DNA of 64,000 bases, from NCBI RefSeq assembly GCF_003416895.1, contig NZ_QVIO01000004.1, forward strand, positions 124,001 through 188,000. The letters run 5' to 3'. The first letter of the stretch is position 1. Every line of letters begins with the position of its first letter. The position numbers and the translations under genes are program-made. Positions 33,338-42,400 of the stretch are shown piece after piece. The notes under the pieces were generated by a model, which was not told the DNA's origin, did no database searches, and saw nothing but the letters and a program-made list of their open reading frames with translations. This DNA comes from Duganella sp. BJB476 (lineage in GTDB: Bacteria > Pseudomonadota > Gammaproteobacteria > Burkholderiales > Burkholderiaceae_D).

Positions 33338-34989
33338 GCACGGCGCGCCTGCCGGGGCGCTGCGCGCTCCGGCTGCGCGTGGTGGGAAGCGATCAGCGCC
33401 AGGTTGCCGGAGGCCTTGCCCGGCTTGCCCTGCGGCGGCAGCTTGAACACTTCCAAGGCCTTGGCCACGGCCTGCGCCTGCAGGTCCAGCACGCCGGTGG
33501 CGGCTGAGGCTTCCTCGACCATCAATGCGTTCTGGCGGGTGACCTCGTCCAGCTGCATGATGGCGTCCTTGACCTGGTTGACGCCGCTGCTCTGCTCGCG
33601 CGTGGAACCGCTGATGTCGCCCATGATGGCGGCTACCCGGCCGATGGCGGCGATCACCGCGTCCATATCCTCTCCTGCGGCGCTGGCCATGCCGGCGCCG
33701 ACCGCGATCTTGCCGGCCGAGGCGTCGATCAGGGTCTTGATCTCCTTGGCGGCGGCGGCGCTGCGCTGGGCCAGGTTGCGCACCTCGCCAGCCACCACCG
33801 CGAAGCCGCGGCCGCTCTCGCCGGCGCGCGCCGCCTCCACCGCCGCGTTGAGCGACAGGATGTTGGTCTGGAAGGCGATGCCGTCGATCAGGCTGATGAT
33901 GTCGACGATCTGGCTCGACGAGGCGCGGATGTCGTTCATCGCGGCCACCACTTGCGTGACCGCCACGCCGGTGCGTTCGGCCAGCGCGGTCGCTTCGCTC
34001 GCCACGCCGCTGGCGGTGTTGACGTTGTCGGCGGTCTGGCTGACGGTGCCGGTGATCTGGCCCATGTGCGCCGAGGTCTGCTCCAGGTTGGCCGCCTGCG
34101 CCTCGGTGCGCGCCGACAGGTCGGCATTGGCCGCGCGCACCTGGGTGGTGGTGCTGCGGGTCAGCGTGAAGTTGCTGCGGATGTCGACCAGGATGGACGC
34201 CAGGTTCAGGTTCAGCTGGCGCACGAACGCTTGCAGCTGGCCCAGCTCGTCATGGCGGTCGACCGCCATGCGGGTGGTCAGGTCGCCGCCGGCCAGGATG
34301 CGGGCGGCTTCGATGCTGGCCTTGATCGGCGCGACCACCGCCAGGTGCAGGTTGCGCCAGCTGTACAGGGCCAGCGCCACCATCAGCAGCGCCTGCCAGT
34401 GCAGGGCGCTCTCGGCATAGGGCCACAGAGCGTGGCTGGCGATCGTCAACCCGAGCACGGCCATGCTGCCGAAGCACAGGGCCAGGCGCTGCGCCAGCGT
34501 GATGTCGCGCAGCGCCTGGGTCCAGCGGCGCCAGCCGCGCGCGGCGGCGGCGCCGCGCACGATGCGGATGCCGTCCGGATTGCCACCCTTGACGGTGCGG
34601 TAGAGCTGTTCGGCGTCCTGGATCTGTTCGCGCTTGGGTTTGGTACATACCGACATGAAGCCGGTGGTCTTGCCCTTTTCAATCACCGGCGTGGCGTTGG
34701 CGATGCACCAGAAGTGGCCGCCGTCCTGGCAGCGGTACTTGACCAGGCCGCGCCACGGTTGGCCCGACAGCACGGTGCGCCACATGTCGGCGTCCACTTC
34801 GGGCGGCATGTCGGCATGGTAGAGCGAGGTCTGCGGGCGGCCGTGCAAGGCCTCGTCGGCGTAGCCGCTGGCCTGGATGAAGGTGGAGTTGGCGTAGGTC
34901 AGGCGGCCCTGGAGGTCGGTGGTGGTGACGATGGGCTTGCCGTCTTCAAGGACGGTTTCGCGGCCGGCCGCTGGAGGTGTGCTGCGCAT
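33334..34989 (-). CDS. PAS-domain methyl-accepting chemotaxis protein (Aer-like)
   Basis: A 551-residue chemoreceptor. A cytoplasmic N-terminal PAS domain (TTTDLQGRLTYANSTFIQASGY, GRPQTSLYHADMPPEV) is followed by two closely spaced membrane segments near residues 170-215, a HAMP region (AARILAGGDLTTRM) and the signalling hairpin (DGIAFQTNILSLNAAVEAA, then GFAVVAGEVRNLAQRSAAAA). PAS followed by a membrane anchor is the Aer layout, usually sensing redox or oxygen through FAD, though flavin binding is not proven. The C-terminus has no NWETF-type CheR tether. Confidence 0.92.
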   Translation of the reverse strand: MRSTPPAAGRETVLEDGKPIVTTTDLQGRLTYANSTFIQASGYADEALHGRPQTSLYHADMPPEVDADMWRTVLSGQPWRGLVKYRCQDGGHFWCIANATPVIEKGKTTGFMSVCTKPKREQIQDAEQLYRTVKGGNPDGIRIVRGAAAARGWRRWTQALRDITLAQRLALCFGSMAVLGLTIASHALWPYAESALHWQALLMVALALYSWRNLHLAVVAPIKASIEAARILAGGDLTTRMAVDRHDELGQLQAFVRQLNLNLASILVDIRSNFTLTRSTTTQVRAANADLSARTEAQAANLEQTSAHMGQITGTVSQTADNVNTASGVASEATALAERTGVAVTQVVAAMNDIRASSSQIVDIISLIDGIAFQTNILSLNAAVEAARAGESGRGFAVVAGEVRNLAQRSAAAAKEIKTLIDASAGKIAVGAGMASAAGEDMDAVIAAIGRVAAIMGDISGSTREQSSGVNQVKDAIMQLDEVTRQNALMVEEASAATGVLDLQAQAVAKALEVFKLPPQGKPGKASGNLALIASHHAQPERAAPRQARRA

Positions 34990-35258
34990 GGGTGATCCTG
35001 TGCATGGGTTGGTCGAGGGTGGCTAGCATCCTAACAGATTCAGGTGTCAACTATTTCCCAGGCGATATGATTTTTGTCTGCCGTCCAACAAAACAGCATC
35101 ATACTTTTTTACAACAAAAAATTTCTTTCGAGGCAAGTAAATTATTTTTTTAAAAAGTAAATTCCTATAGCGCAATCATTATGGTACATTTGCATCACTG
35201 GGTTGATGCTAGGCTTCAAGCCCCATTGCAGCGCAATCACTACCAAAAGAGGACTATC

Positions 35259-35840
35259 TTGAAATTCTCTAAAATCGCAATCGCCGCCTGTGCATTTGCC
35301 GCTGCAATTGGTTCGGCACCTGCCGCCTTCGGCGCCACTGAAACCATCGTTCTGGGCCATAGCCTCACCGCCGGTTTCGCCAGCCAGGACATGGCTCACC
35401 TGAAAATCGACCAAGTGGGCGCCGATACGGTATGGACCCTGAAGGCCGACTGGAACAATTCGCTTAACGGGACTAGCCCCTTCGTCTTCGATCTGGAATT
35501 TTCCAATACGAAGCATGCCGCGCCAGTCAGCTTTAGTCCGCTTGACGGCAGCACCATTGGGCTGGCGAATCACGGCCTGAGCGCCACTGCGGTGAAGTTC
35601 CAGCCTGGCAACAACAACAACGGCCGATTTACCGATGGCGAATCTGCCACGTGGACCTTCACCAACACAACCCTGAACGACTTCAGCAACTTCCAGTTGC
35701 ATGTCAACGCGCTGACGAATAACCAGTCGGTCAAGTTCACGCAATACGTGACACCAGTGCCGGAGCCGGAAACTTATGGCATGCTGCTGGCAGGCTTGGG
35801 CCTGGTCGGTTTCGCCGCACGCCGCCGCGCCGCCAAGTAA
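35259..35840 (+). CDS. PEP-CTERM protein (FxDxF-type), TTG start
   Basis: A 193-residue exported protein. A TTG at 35259 with AGAGGA upstream gives MKFSKIAIAACAFAAAIGSAPAAFGA, a clean signal peptide; the longer upstream frame has no ribosome site. The body is a beta-rich domain ending in NNQSVKFTQYVTPVPEPETYGMLLAG, with the VPEPETYGM form of the exosortase signal, a hydrophobic helix and RRRAAK. This is the common FxDxF-PEP type in Oxalobacteraceae. The 250-bp upstream gap is AT-rich, with AAGTAAATT repeated at 35135 and 35155. Confidence 0.88.
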   Translation: MKFSKIAIAACAFAAAIGSAPAAFGATETIVLGHSLTAGFASQDMAHLKIDQVGADTVWTLKADWNNSLNGTSPFVFDLEFSNTKHAAPVSFSPLDGSTIGLANHGLSATAVKFQPGNNNNGRFTDGESATWTFTNTTLNDFSNFQLHVNALTNNQSVKFTQYVTPVPEPETYGMLLAGLGLVGFAARRRAAK

Positions 35841-35862
35841 CTCCAGCGGCCATGCGGCAACG

Positions 35863-35892
35863 TTGTCAACATTGTCGAATCCCGCGTAGAAT
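35863..35892 (+). promoter_or_regulatory. tRNA-Gly promoter
   Basis: TTGTCA (35863-35868), 18 bp, then TAGAAT (35887-35892). The -10 box ends 9 bp before the mature tRNA 5' end, as expected for a tRNA gene. Confidence 0.65.
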
Positions 35893-35901
35893 GCGTGGCA
35901 T

Positions 35902-35975
35902 GCGGGTGTAGCTCAATGGTAGAGCAGAAGCTTCCCAAGCTTACGACGAGGGTTCGATTCCCTTCACCCGCTCCA
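35902..35975 (+). tRNA. tRNA-Gly (anticodon CCC)
   Basis: A full cloverleaf can be drawn: acceptor stem GCGGGTG/CACCCGC, D stem GCTC/GAGC, anticodon loop TTCCCAA with anticodon CCC (reads GGG), T stem GAGGG/CCCTT with loop TTCGATT, discriminator T and an encoded CCA. The anticodon stem has one terminal G-A mismatch. It stands alone with its own promoter and terminator. Confidence 0.96.
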
Positions 35976-35991
35976 GTCAAATCAAAGACTT

Positions 35992-36019
35992 AGCGCCGGC
36001 CTCCGGCGCTATTTTTTTT
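35992..36019 (+). terminator. Rho-independent terminator of tRNA-Gly
   Basis: AGCGCCGG-CCT-CCGGCGCT (35992-36010) forms a perfect 8-bp stem followed by A and eight T residues (36012-36019). Confidence 0.9.
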
Positions 36020-36450
36020 CCGCAAACAAGTCCGATTTCCGCAAAAATCACTTTGCCAGCATCACAATCCGGCCCCGCCGCAGATAGTGGCGTTGCGGCG
36101 TAGTCGTCTCCATTCTCCGGAGTTGTCGTCAAATGGGTATCAGTTGTCGCAAATTGCAAAGCCAATATGTCTGTATGGCAACTAATATGGCGTGGATGTA
36201 ATTTGCGTTGTCTAAAGGGTCATGTGTCTTGGGCGAACGCCTACTTCCTTGCACAAATTTTATTCGTTCAGGACAAAATTACATCACTAGTGATAATCGG
36301 ATAGTTTTCCATGTGGAAATATGTGCGATACTTAACAGACACTATTGGTTGTTTACTGATAGTAAGTGTGGCCCCCGGCTCGGCGATCAGCAATAGTGGC
36401 AAGCAATTTTTGATAATCAAATAACAATATTCAAAACATAGGGAAGAAGA
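36020..36450. other. AT-rich intergenic region with several palindromes before the caspase/tubulin operon
   Basis: No convincing gene is seen in these 430 bp; short frames on both strands lack ribosome sites and codon bias. It is clearly richer in A+T than its surroundings. It holds at least three perfect dyads: ATCACTAGTGAT (36283-36294), TTTCCA-TG-TGGAAA (36306-36319) and TTTGAT-A-ATCAAA (36409-36421), the last just 29 bp before the next ATG. They may be regulator sites for the downstream operon, and the first half could be leftover integration-site DNA beside the tRNA. Confidence 0.5.
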
Positions 36451-37188
36451 ATGGATACATTCCGCGTCGCCAAATACGCCATGGCCATTGCAGCCGTGTT
36501 GCAAGCCTGCGCAGGTCAGGCCTTTGCTCAACAATCTGCCTACGCAGACTTGGACGCCTGCACCAAGAACGAACAGATTAAATTGACCGCCAAGGGCGCT
36601 GCAGTCGGCGCGTTGGCGGGCTTGGGTGGTGCTTTATTCTCCGGTAACAAAGACAAGGCCGGCAAGGCCGCGTTGGCCGGGGCGCTTGGCGGCGGCGCCA
36701 TCGGTTTCGCGACCGCGTATTACACCGCGATCGATACCTGCAACAAGCTCAACCCGAGTTGGGTTACCGAGTCAAAATTGGTGCGTGATCCAAGCAAGAC
36801 CTATACCCAGGTGGTCAAGGAAAACCGCTACGCGGCCAAGGATGGCGTCACATTGCGGCTGCGCGACATGGCAATGCCAAGCCAGACCAAGCCGGGTGAG
36901 CGCGTCACCATCGATACGGTCTATGACCTGATGACACCGGACGGTGCCGAAACCGCGGTGGTGTTCTCGCGCAAGCTGTTCGTCGTCGCAGACGGGACGG
37001 AACAATTGGTTCAGTTCCCGGTAGCAGCGTCGGAATCGCGGACCGTGGAAGTGGGGCGCAGCAAAGAATCGATGGTGCTGCCGATTGCGCCTGACTCCAA
37101 GCCGGGCACCGTGTACAGGGTGGAAATTAGCGCCGCTGCGGGCGGCAAGACGCCCGTCACCATGTCGAAGAGCGTGACGGTAATCTGA
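36451..37188 (+). CDS. Exported glycine-zipper protein, first gene of the caspase/tubulin locus
   Basis: A 245-residue protein. After a signal peptide (ending about QAFAQ) there is an acidic, Cys-containing stretch (DLDACTKNEQIKLT), then a glycine-zipper membrane-spanning or membrane-binding segment (AAVGALAGLGGALFSG and AALAGALGGGAIGFATAYY). A beta-rich C-terminal domain of about 150 residues follows (KPGERVTIDTVYDLMTPDG, FSRKLFVVADGTEQLVQFPV), resembling an immunoglobulin-like sandwich. Glycine zippers of this type can oligomerise in membranes. I recognise no named family. GGGAAGAAG precedes ATG 36451. Confidence 0.8.
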   Translation: MDTFRVAKYAMAIAAVLQACAGQAFAQQSAYADLDACTKNEQIKLTAKGAAVGALAGLGGALFSGNKDKAGKAALAGALGGGAIGFATAYYTAIDTCNKLNPSWVTESKLVRDPSKTYTQVVKENRYAAKDGVTLRLRDMAMPSQTKPGERVTIDTVYDLMTPDGAETAVVFSRKLFVVADGTEQLVQFPVAASESRTVEVGRSKESMVLPIAPDSKPGTVYRVEISAAAGGKTPVTMSKSVTVI

Positions 37189-37258
37189 GCGCTGCATCCA
37201 GCAGGCCGCCATGCGGGGCGGCCGTCCATTGCTCCAACGCCTACTGTAAGGCCTGACG

Positions 37259-38593
37259 ATGATTGAACGCACCTATAAGTCGCTCCTGATATTGCTGTTG
37301 CTGCTGCTCACCGGTTGTGCTGCGAGCCAGATGCACGGTTTTGAAAACACCTACTACTCGTACAATGTGCCGCAGCTTTTGCTGGACAAGATAGCGCTCA
37401 AGTTGCGTCAGGAGGGGCTGGTCGATGCCCGTGTCGGGCGCGACAGTGTGGGCCGGGTCCAGCTGGCCGGCAGTTACCAGACCGAAGACGAAGTCGACCG
37501 AGCCTTCGTCATCGTCCAATCGATCGTCGGCCTGAAATCGACCTCGCCTTTTTATCCCGACAATATTCGCCGCAAGCGCTGGGAGCTGGAGGCGGGCGAG
37601 CAGTTGGCGCGGATTGCGCAGGCCCAGCGCAGCGCGCCGCGCCCGGAGCATCGGGTAGCCTTGATCATCGGGATCAATACTTTCCGTGACAGTCGCCATT
37701 GGCTCCCAATCCAGGGAGAGGACGATGCCGCAGTGGTCCAGCGCGCGGCCGCGCAGGCCGGATATACCGTGACCAGCTTGTTGGGGCGCCAGGCGACCAA
37801 GGCCAGCATCGAAGCGGCGTTGCGCAACATCGAGGCCGATCTGCGGCCGACCGACAGCCTGTTCATCTATGTTTCCAGTCATGGGGAGCAGCCGCTGCCC
37901 TCGGCGAACGGCAACGATGAACGCAAGATGTCCATCATCGCCTGGGATTCCGGTGATGCGGCCATCAACAACAGGACCGATTACGAACTGAATCTGTACC
38001 GGACCGCAGTGCCCGACACCTTGCTGCAAAAGCTGGCCAAGAAGCCGACCCGCAATACCCGTATCCTGATCGACACTTGCTATAGCGGCGAGATGCTCAA
38101 GGGGCTACCCGACGAGAGCGGCGGCTATATCGCGCAAGCCAATGGCGGCGCGGCCGAGCGCGCCGGTATTTCAATGGCGGCCTGGACTGGCAAGGCCTAC
38201 ACCTCGAAGGCGATCCGTTTCAGCGACGATGCCCCGGCGCGTACCCAGGCGGCGAAGCGCACCCAGCCTCAGGCCAGCGCGGCCGCGAGCGACGCCATCG
38301 ACGGCGAACGTGCCTACACCATCATCACCGCAACCAGCGAAGGCGAGCAATCGCTGGGACCGCCGATCCAGGTCGGCGAATTCCTGTTGCCCGACCAGCG
38401 GCGCACCTTGCGCGGGTCGTACTTTACCCAGGCCTTCTTTGCCTATCTCGATGTCTACGCCGGACAAGTCGAACCGGCTTTTGCGGCAGCCCGTGATTTC
38501 ACCAACCGTAAGGCGCAGGAAGTAACCGGCGGTGCCCGGACCCAAGTGCCCCGGCAATTTTCCACCCGCTCGGCAGAGCGCAACCGGCTTTGA
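37259..38593 (+). CDS. Caspase-family (C14) lipoprotein with N-terminal BON-like domain
   Basis: A 444-residue lipoprotein (lipobox LLTGC, Cys20). Residues about 45-110 look like a BON domain (LDKIALKLRQEGLVDARVGR, VQLAGSYQTEDEVDRAFVIV). A caspase-like domain begins near 130 (HRVALIIGINTF, GEDDAAVVQRAAAQAGY). The catalytic dyad is intact: His208 in VSSHGE and Cys274 in IDTCYSGE, with the p10-like strand AYTIITATSEGEQS further on. Between them a Lys/Ala/Gln-rich linker carries YTSKAIRFSDD (Tyr314, Lys317), a motif also found in the next gene. The active site should face the periplasm. Prokaryotic caspase homologues usually cleave after Arg or Lys. Confidence 0.9.
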   Translation: MIERTYKSLLILLLLLLTGCAASQMHGFENTYYSYNVPQLLLDKIALKLRQEGLVDARVGRDSVGRVQLAGSYQTEDEVDRAFVIVQSIVGLKSTSPFYPDNIRRKRWELEAGEQLARIAQAQRSAPRPEHRVALIIGINTFRDSRHWLPIQGEDDAAVVQRAAAQAGYTVTSLLGRQATKASIEAALRNIEADLRPTDSLFIYVSSHGEQPLPSANGNDERKMSIIAWDSGDAAINNRTDYELNLYRTAVPDTLLQKLAKKPTRNTRILIDTCYSGEMLKGLPDESGGYIAQANGGAAERAGISMAAWTGKAYTSKAIRFSDDAPARTQAAKRTQPQASAAASDAIDGERAYTIITATSEGEQSLGPPIQVGEFLLPDQRRTLRGSYFTQAFFAYLDVYAGQVEPAFAAARDFTNRKAQEVTGGARTQVPRQFSTRSAERNRL

Positions 38594-38627
38594 TACATCT
38601 GGCCCACATTTCATCATCGAGAAGCCC

Positions 38628-39485
38628 ATGAAACAAACCTTGTCCCTCCTGTCACTGCTGATCATGTCCGGCGCCGCCTGCGGCCAACAGACGTACAACG
38701 CCAAATCGCTGTTTTTCGGCGAGGAGGGCGGGGTCGTCGCCGCGTCGACTGCGGCCAAGCCGGCAGCGCCGGCGGCCGAGCCGAAACTCGCGGCCAAGAA
38801 AAACATCGCGCCCAAGCAGATCGGCGCCAGCTATTTCATCCGCCTCAAGCGGGCCGATGGCAGCACCGAGGACGTGCTGGCCAGCCGTAACTTCCGCAGC
38901 GGCGACCGCTTTCAGCTGGGCGTCAAGGTCAACCGGCCGACCTACGTCTATGTGATGAATCAAGACCCCGAGGGCAACCTGACCCAGATCTTCCCGGTCA
39001 ACGGCCAGGACAACTATGTCAATGCGATGGGCACGGTGTTCCTGCCGTCCAAGGGGGCGTTCGAATTCGACGCCAAGCCGGGCGTGGAGCAGTTGCTGGT
39101 GTTTCTGTCCCCCAATCCGATGGCCGGCAATGTGCATGAGAAGTTGCGCAGCGCCGAACCGGATCTGGTCGCGGGGGTGAGCGGCGCGGCCGAAGGCCAC
39201 CGTTGTGACGCACCGGCAGCGCTGGCCGGCGCCGTGCCGCGCGCCGGCGACACGCGCCTGGCCATGGGCGATGGCGACACCTATGCCGCCAAGGGCATCG
39301 CGTTCAAGGACGACGCGGCGCCAGCATGTGCGGCAGCGGCTCCGGCCTATGCGTCCAAGAGCATCGTCTTCAGCGATGACCCTGCGCCCGCGTCCGGCGG
39401 GCAGGTGGCCACCTATGTCGTCAAAAAAACCGCCGCCAAGACCGACAAGAACCTGTACCTGAAACTCAAGCTCAACCACCAATAA
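38628..39485 (+). CDS. Exported DUF4384-domain protein with repeated YxxKxIxFxDD motifs
   Basis: A 285-residue exported protein. After the signal peptide comes YNAKSLFFGEE (Tyr23). Then there is a DUF4384 domain (FRSGDRFQLGVKVNRPTYVYVMNQDPEGNLTQIFPV... FEFDAKPGVEQLLVFLSPNP), a beta domain often fused to or encoded beside bacterial caspases. The Ala/Pro-rich tail holds two more copies, YAAKGIAFKDD (Tyr219) and YASKSIVFSDD (Tyr241), and a possible degenerate one. The same motif occurs in the caspase gene 35 nt upstream. Likely a partner or substrate of that protease. Confidence 0.85.
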   Translation: MKQTLSLLSLLIMSGAACGQQTYNAKSLFFGEEGGVVAASTAAKPAAPAAEPKLAAKKNIAPKQIGASYFIRLKRADGSTEDVLASRNFRSGDRFQLGVKVNRPTYVYVMNQDPEGNLTQIFPVNGQDNYVNAMGTVFLPSKGAFEFDAKPGVEQLLVFLSPNPMAGNVHEKLRSAEPDLVAGVSGAAEGHRCDAPAALAGAVPRAGDTRLAMGDGDTYAAKGIAFKDDAAPACAAAAPAYASKSIVFSDDPAPASGGQVATYVVKKTAAKTDKNLYLKLKLNHQ

Positions 39486-39497
39486 GATCTGTCACCC

Positions 39498-42400
39498 ATG
39501 TCCAACAATCACCTCATCATCGGCCTCGGCGGGTCCGGCGGCAAGATCATTCGCCACATCCGCAAGACTATCGAACGCAACAAGGATAGCCAGGACCATT
39601 CGGCTGCGCACTTCGGTTATCTGTACATCGACACCTCGCACGACGAGTTGGACAAGAAGGAGGAGTGGAAGGTGCTCGGCAAAGAGGTCGACCTGAACCG
39701 CAGCGAGTACCTGATCAACACGGCCAGCGCCGTGCGCCCGGTGCTGGACGACCCGGACTCGTTTCCGGGGCTGAAGCAATGGATAGAGCCGCGCAATATT
39801 TTTGATTTTGTCAAAGCCAGCACCGCAGGCGCCGCACAGCGCCGCAAGCTGGGGCGCGTGGTCTTTGCCCAGAACGCGCCCAGCTTCGTCAAGGCGCTGG
39901 AAGGGCGCATGCGCGAGCTGGAAGCCGGCCCGGGCAAAATGGGGGCGGTCATCCACGTGGTTTGCGGCCTGGCCGGCGGCACCGGCAGCGGCTCGGTGGT
40001 GGATGCGGTCGCGCAGATCCGCCACAAGTATCCCGACCAGGACCGTTATCGCATCCTGATCTATGCACTGCTGCCCGAGAAGAATTCGAAACGGGTCAAG
40101 GATGTCGCCGGCTTTTCGAATTACTACGCCAACGGTTATGCCGCGCTGTCCGAGCTCAATGCCCTGGCTGTCGGCCAGTACCAGCCGACCAATTTGCTGG
40201 ACGGCTCGCGCCTCGAGCACGACGTGTACTTCAACGGCTGCTATCTGGTCGACAACGTCAACGAGAACGGCATCCAGTTCGACATCGAGTCGGAAGTGCC
40301 GAAGATTGTTGCCGAGTTCATTTACCAGAAAACCCTGAACAAGGAATGGGAAGGCCTGGGGCGCGCCGAAAAGGGCGAGAACGACATCAAGAATTTCGAA
40401 AGCGATGACGACATCGGCAAGGCGCGCGCCAAGCTGTTCATGTCATTTGGGATCAAGCGCGTGGTGGTGCCGGAGCAGGAAATCAAGGAATACCTGGCCT
40501 ACGGATTCGCCGAGCAGGCTGCGCGCCAGCTGATGTTCAACAACTTCCGCCAAGGCGAAGGCTACGCTGACGAAGCGCTGGAGAAGGATTGGGGCGTGGA
40601 AGCGCGCAAAGCTGAAAACGCGCAAGGACTGTTGTTGACCGACGCGCATCTGATGCTGGAGACCGGCATCCTGGAGGATGACGCCAAAAATCCGGCCTGG
40701 AAGCTGGTGCCTGAATACTGGAAGCAGATCGTCAGCCGGCTGGTACCGGAAATTAAGGCCGACGCCGGTATCGAGCAAACCACCTGGATCGATACCCTTA
40801 ATACCAAGTTGAGCAAGGTCTTCGACGACACCTACCGCATGCTGGGCGGGGTCCGCAAATTCTACGAAGTCAAGGGCAATGCGCGGGTTGAGATGGCGCG
40901 CCATATCGGGCGCCAGGTGGAGAAGGAATTCTTCAGCCGCTGGAAGACCGGCAGCGCATCTCTGCTGCAGCTGCGTCAACTGACCGATGCCTTGCTGGCG
41001 CTGCTGGACGAGCATCAAAGCCTCTACCTGGACAAGATCGCCAAGATGCCGGCCACCTTGCAGGACATCCAGCAGCGGGCCAAGGAGCAGACCGATCGTT
41101 TCAACGACGTCGGCTTTTTCGGCAAGCACCTGACCGACAAGCGCAGCGCCTTGTTTTCCGATATCGCTACCTTGTACCAGGACTTGTATATCGCGCGCAC
41201 CAATCTGGAGGGGCTCAAATTTGCGTCGCAGCTGGTGCCGTTCGTCAAGGAGCAGTTGACCGCCATGCGCGGCCGCATCGATGAACTGCACCAGAACCTG
41301 GCCGAGGCCACCAAGCGTTTCGGCCAGGAGCGCGACGCCCGCCTGGGCGCGCACGACGCGGCGTACCAGAAGCGCGTATTCGACCAGGACGCGATCGCCG
41401 CCATCATGAAGGCGGTGGTGGTGGACGAGACTAGCCAGCGCACGCGCACCCAGCGGGTGCGCCAGTCGATCATCGAGCTGGGTGGCACCGACGTGGATTC
41501 GTTCGACCAATTGCTGCAGAGCCTGTCGCTGGGCAGCATCATCGGCCGCCTGTCGCAGGAGTCGGCCCAGATCGTCGAACTGGCGCATGCCGAAATTTCG
41601 GCCAATCTGCAGCCAGTGCTGCATGTGAATATCGTCGAACGCCTGCAAAAGAAATACGATGCCAACCCCAACGGCTTGCGCGCCTTTGTCAGCGAACTGT
41701 ATGACGAAGCGGGCAGCATGCTCAGGTTTAACAAGACCGAGGTCGACCGCACGGTCGCCAATAATCTGGGCGGCTCGCAGGGCACGACCCAGACAGTGGG
41801 CGTGTTCGTTCCCGAATGCGCCAACCAGAACGAGTTCCGCACCGGCCTGGCGCGGCTGTTTGACGACCAGAAGCATCCGACCTCCGATACCCAGGTGGCT
41901 GCTGGCAGCCTGCCGAACCAGATTGTGATCATGAAGATCACTTCGCTGATGCCGGCGCGTTTCGTCGAGTCGCTGGCCGAACTGAAGAAGCACTATGACG
42001 GGCTGCTGAAGGACCATAACGAATCCTTCCTGCTGCACAGCGAAGGCGACGGCCGCAAGCTGCCGGCGCTGTATGCCAAGTCGGCTGCGGATCTGGCGCT
42101 GCAGGGACGGCGCAAGCCGATGTTGCTGGTCGCGCGCCTGCTGGGTATGGTCAAGGAACGCGCCAACAAGGTCTCCGGGCTGCCGGAATGGGTGTTCGTC
42201 TATCTGGTGGACGGTATGCCGACCTCCAAAGTGATGAATGGCCGCAACTGGGAAGAGGTGCTCGGCGCGGATCATCCCGCGGAGCTGCAGGGCGCGATCG
42301 AACGCGAAGTGAGCAAACGCATCGACGCCGACTATCAGCACATCGACAAGAAAAATGAATTGCTGTCGGCATACCGGCAACTGGCGATGGCACGCTACCA

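Noticed and set aside
35902..35975. tRNA-Gly as a proven attachment site
   Set aside because: No integrase gene and no duplicated tRNA 3' end seen within the window; left as a possibility only.
36208..36396. Small frames on both strands in the gap before the caspase operon
   Set aside because: No ribosome site, no codon bias and overlapping palindromes; not supported as genes.
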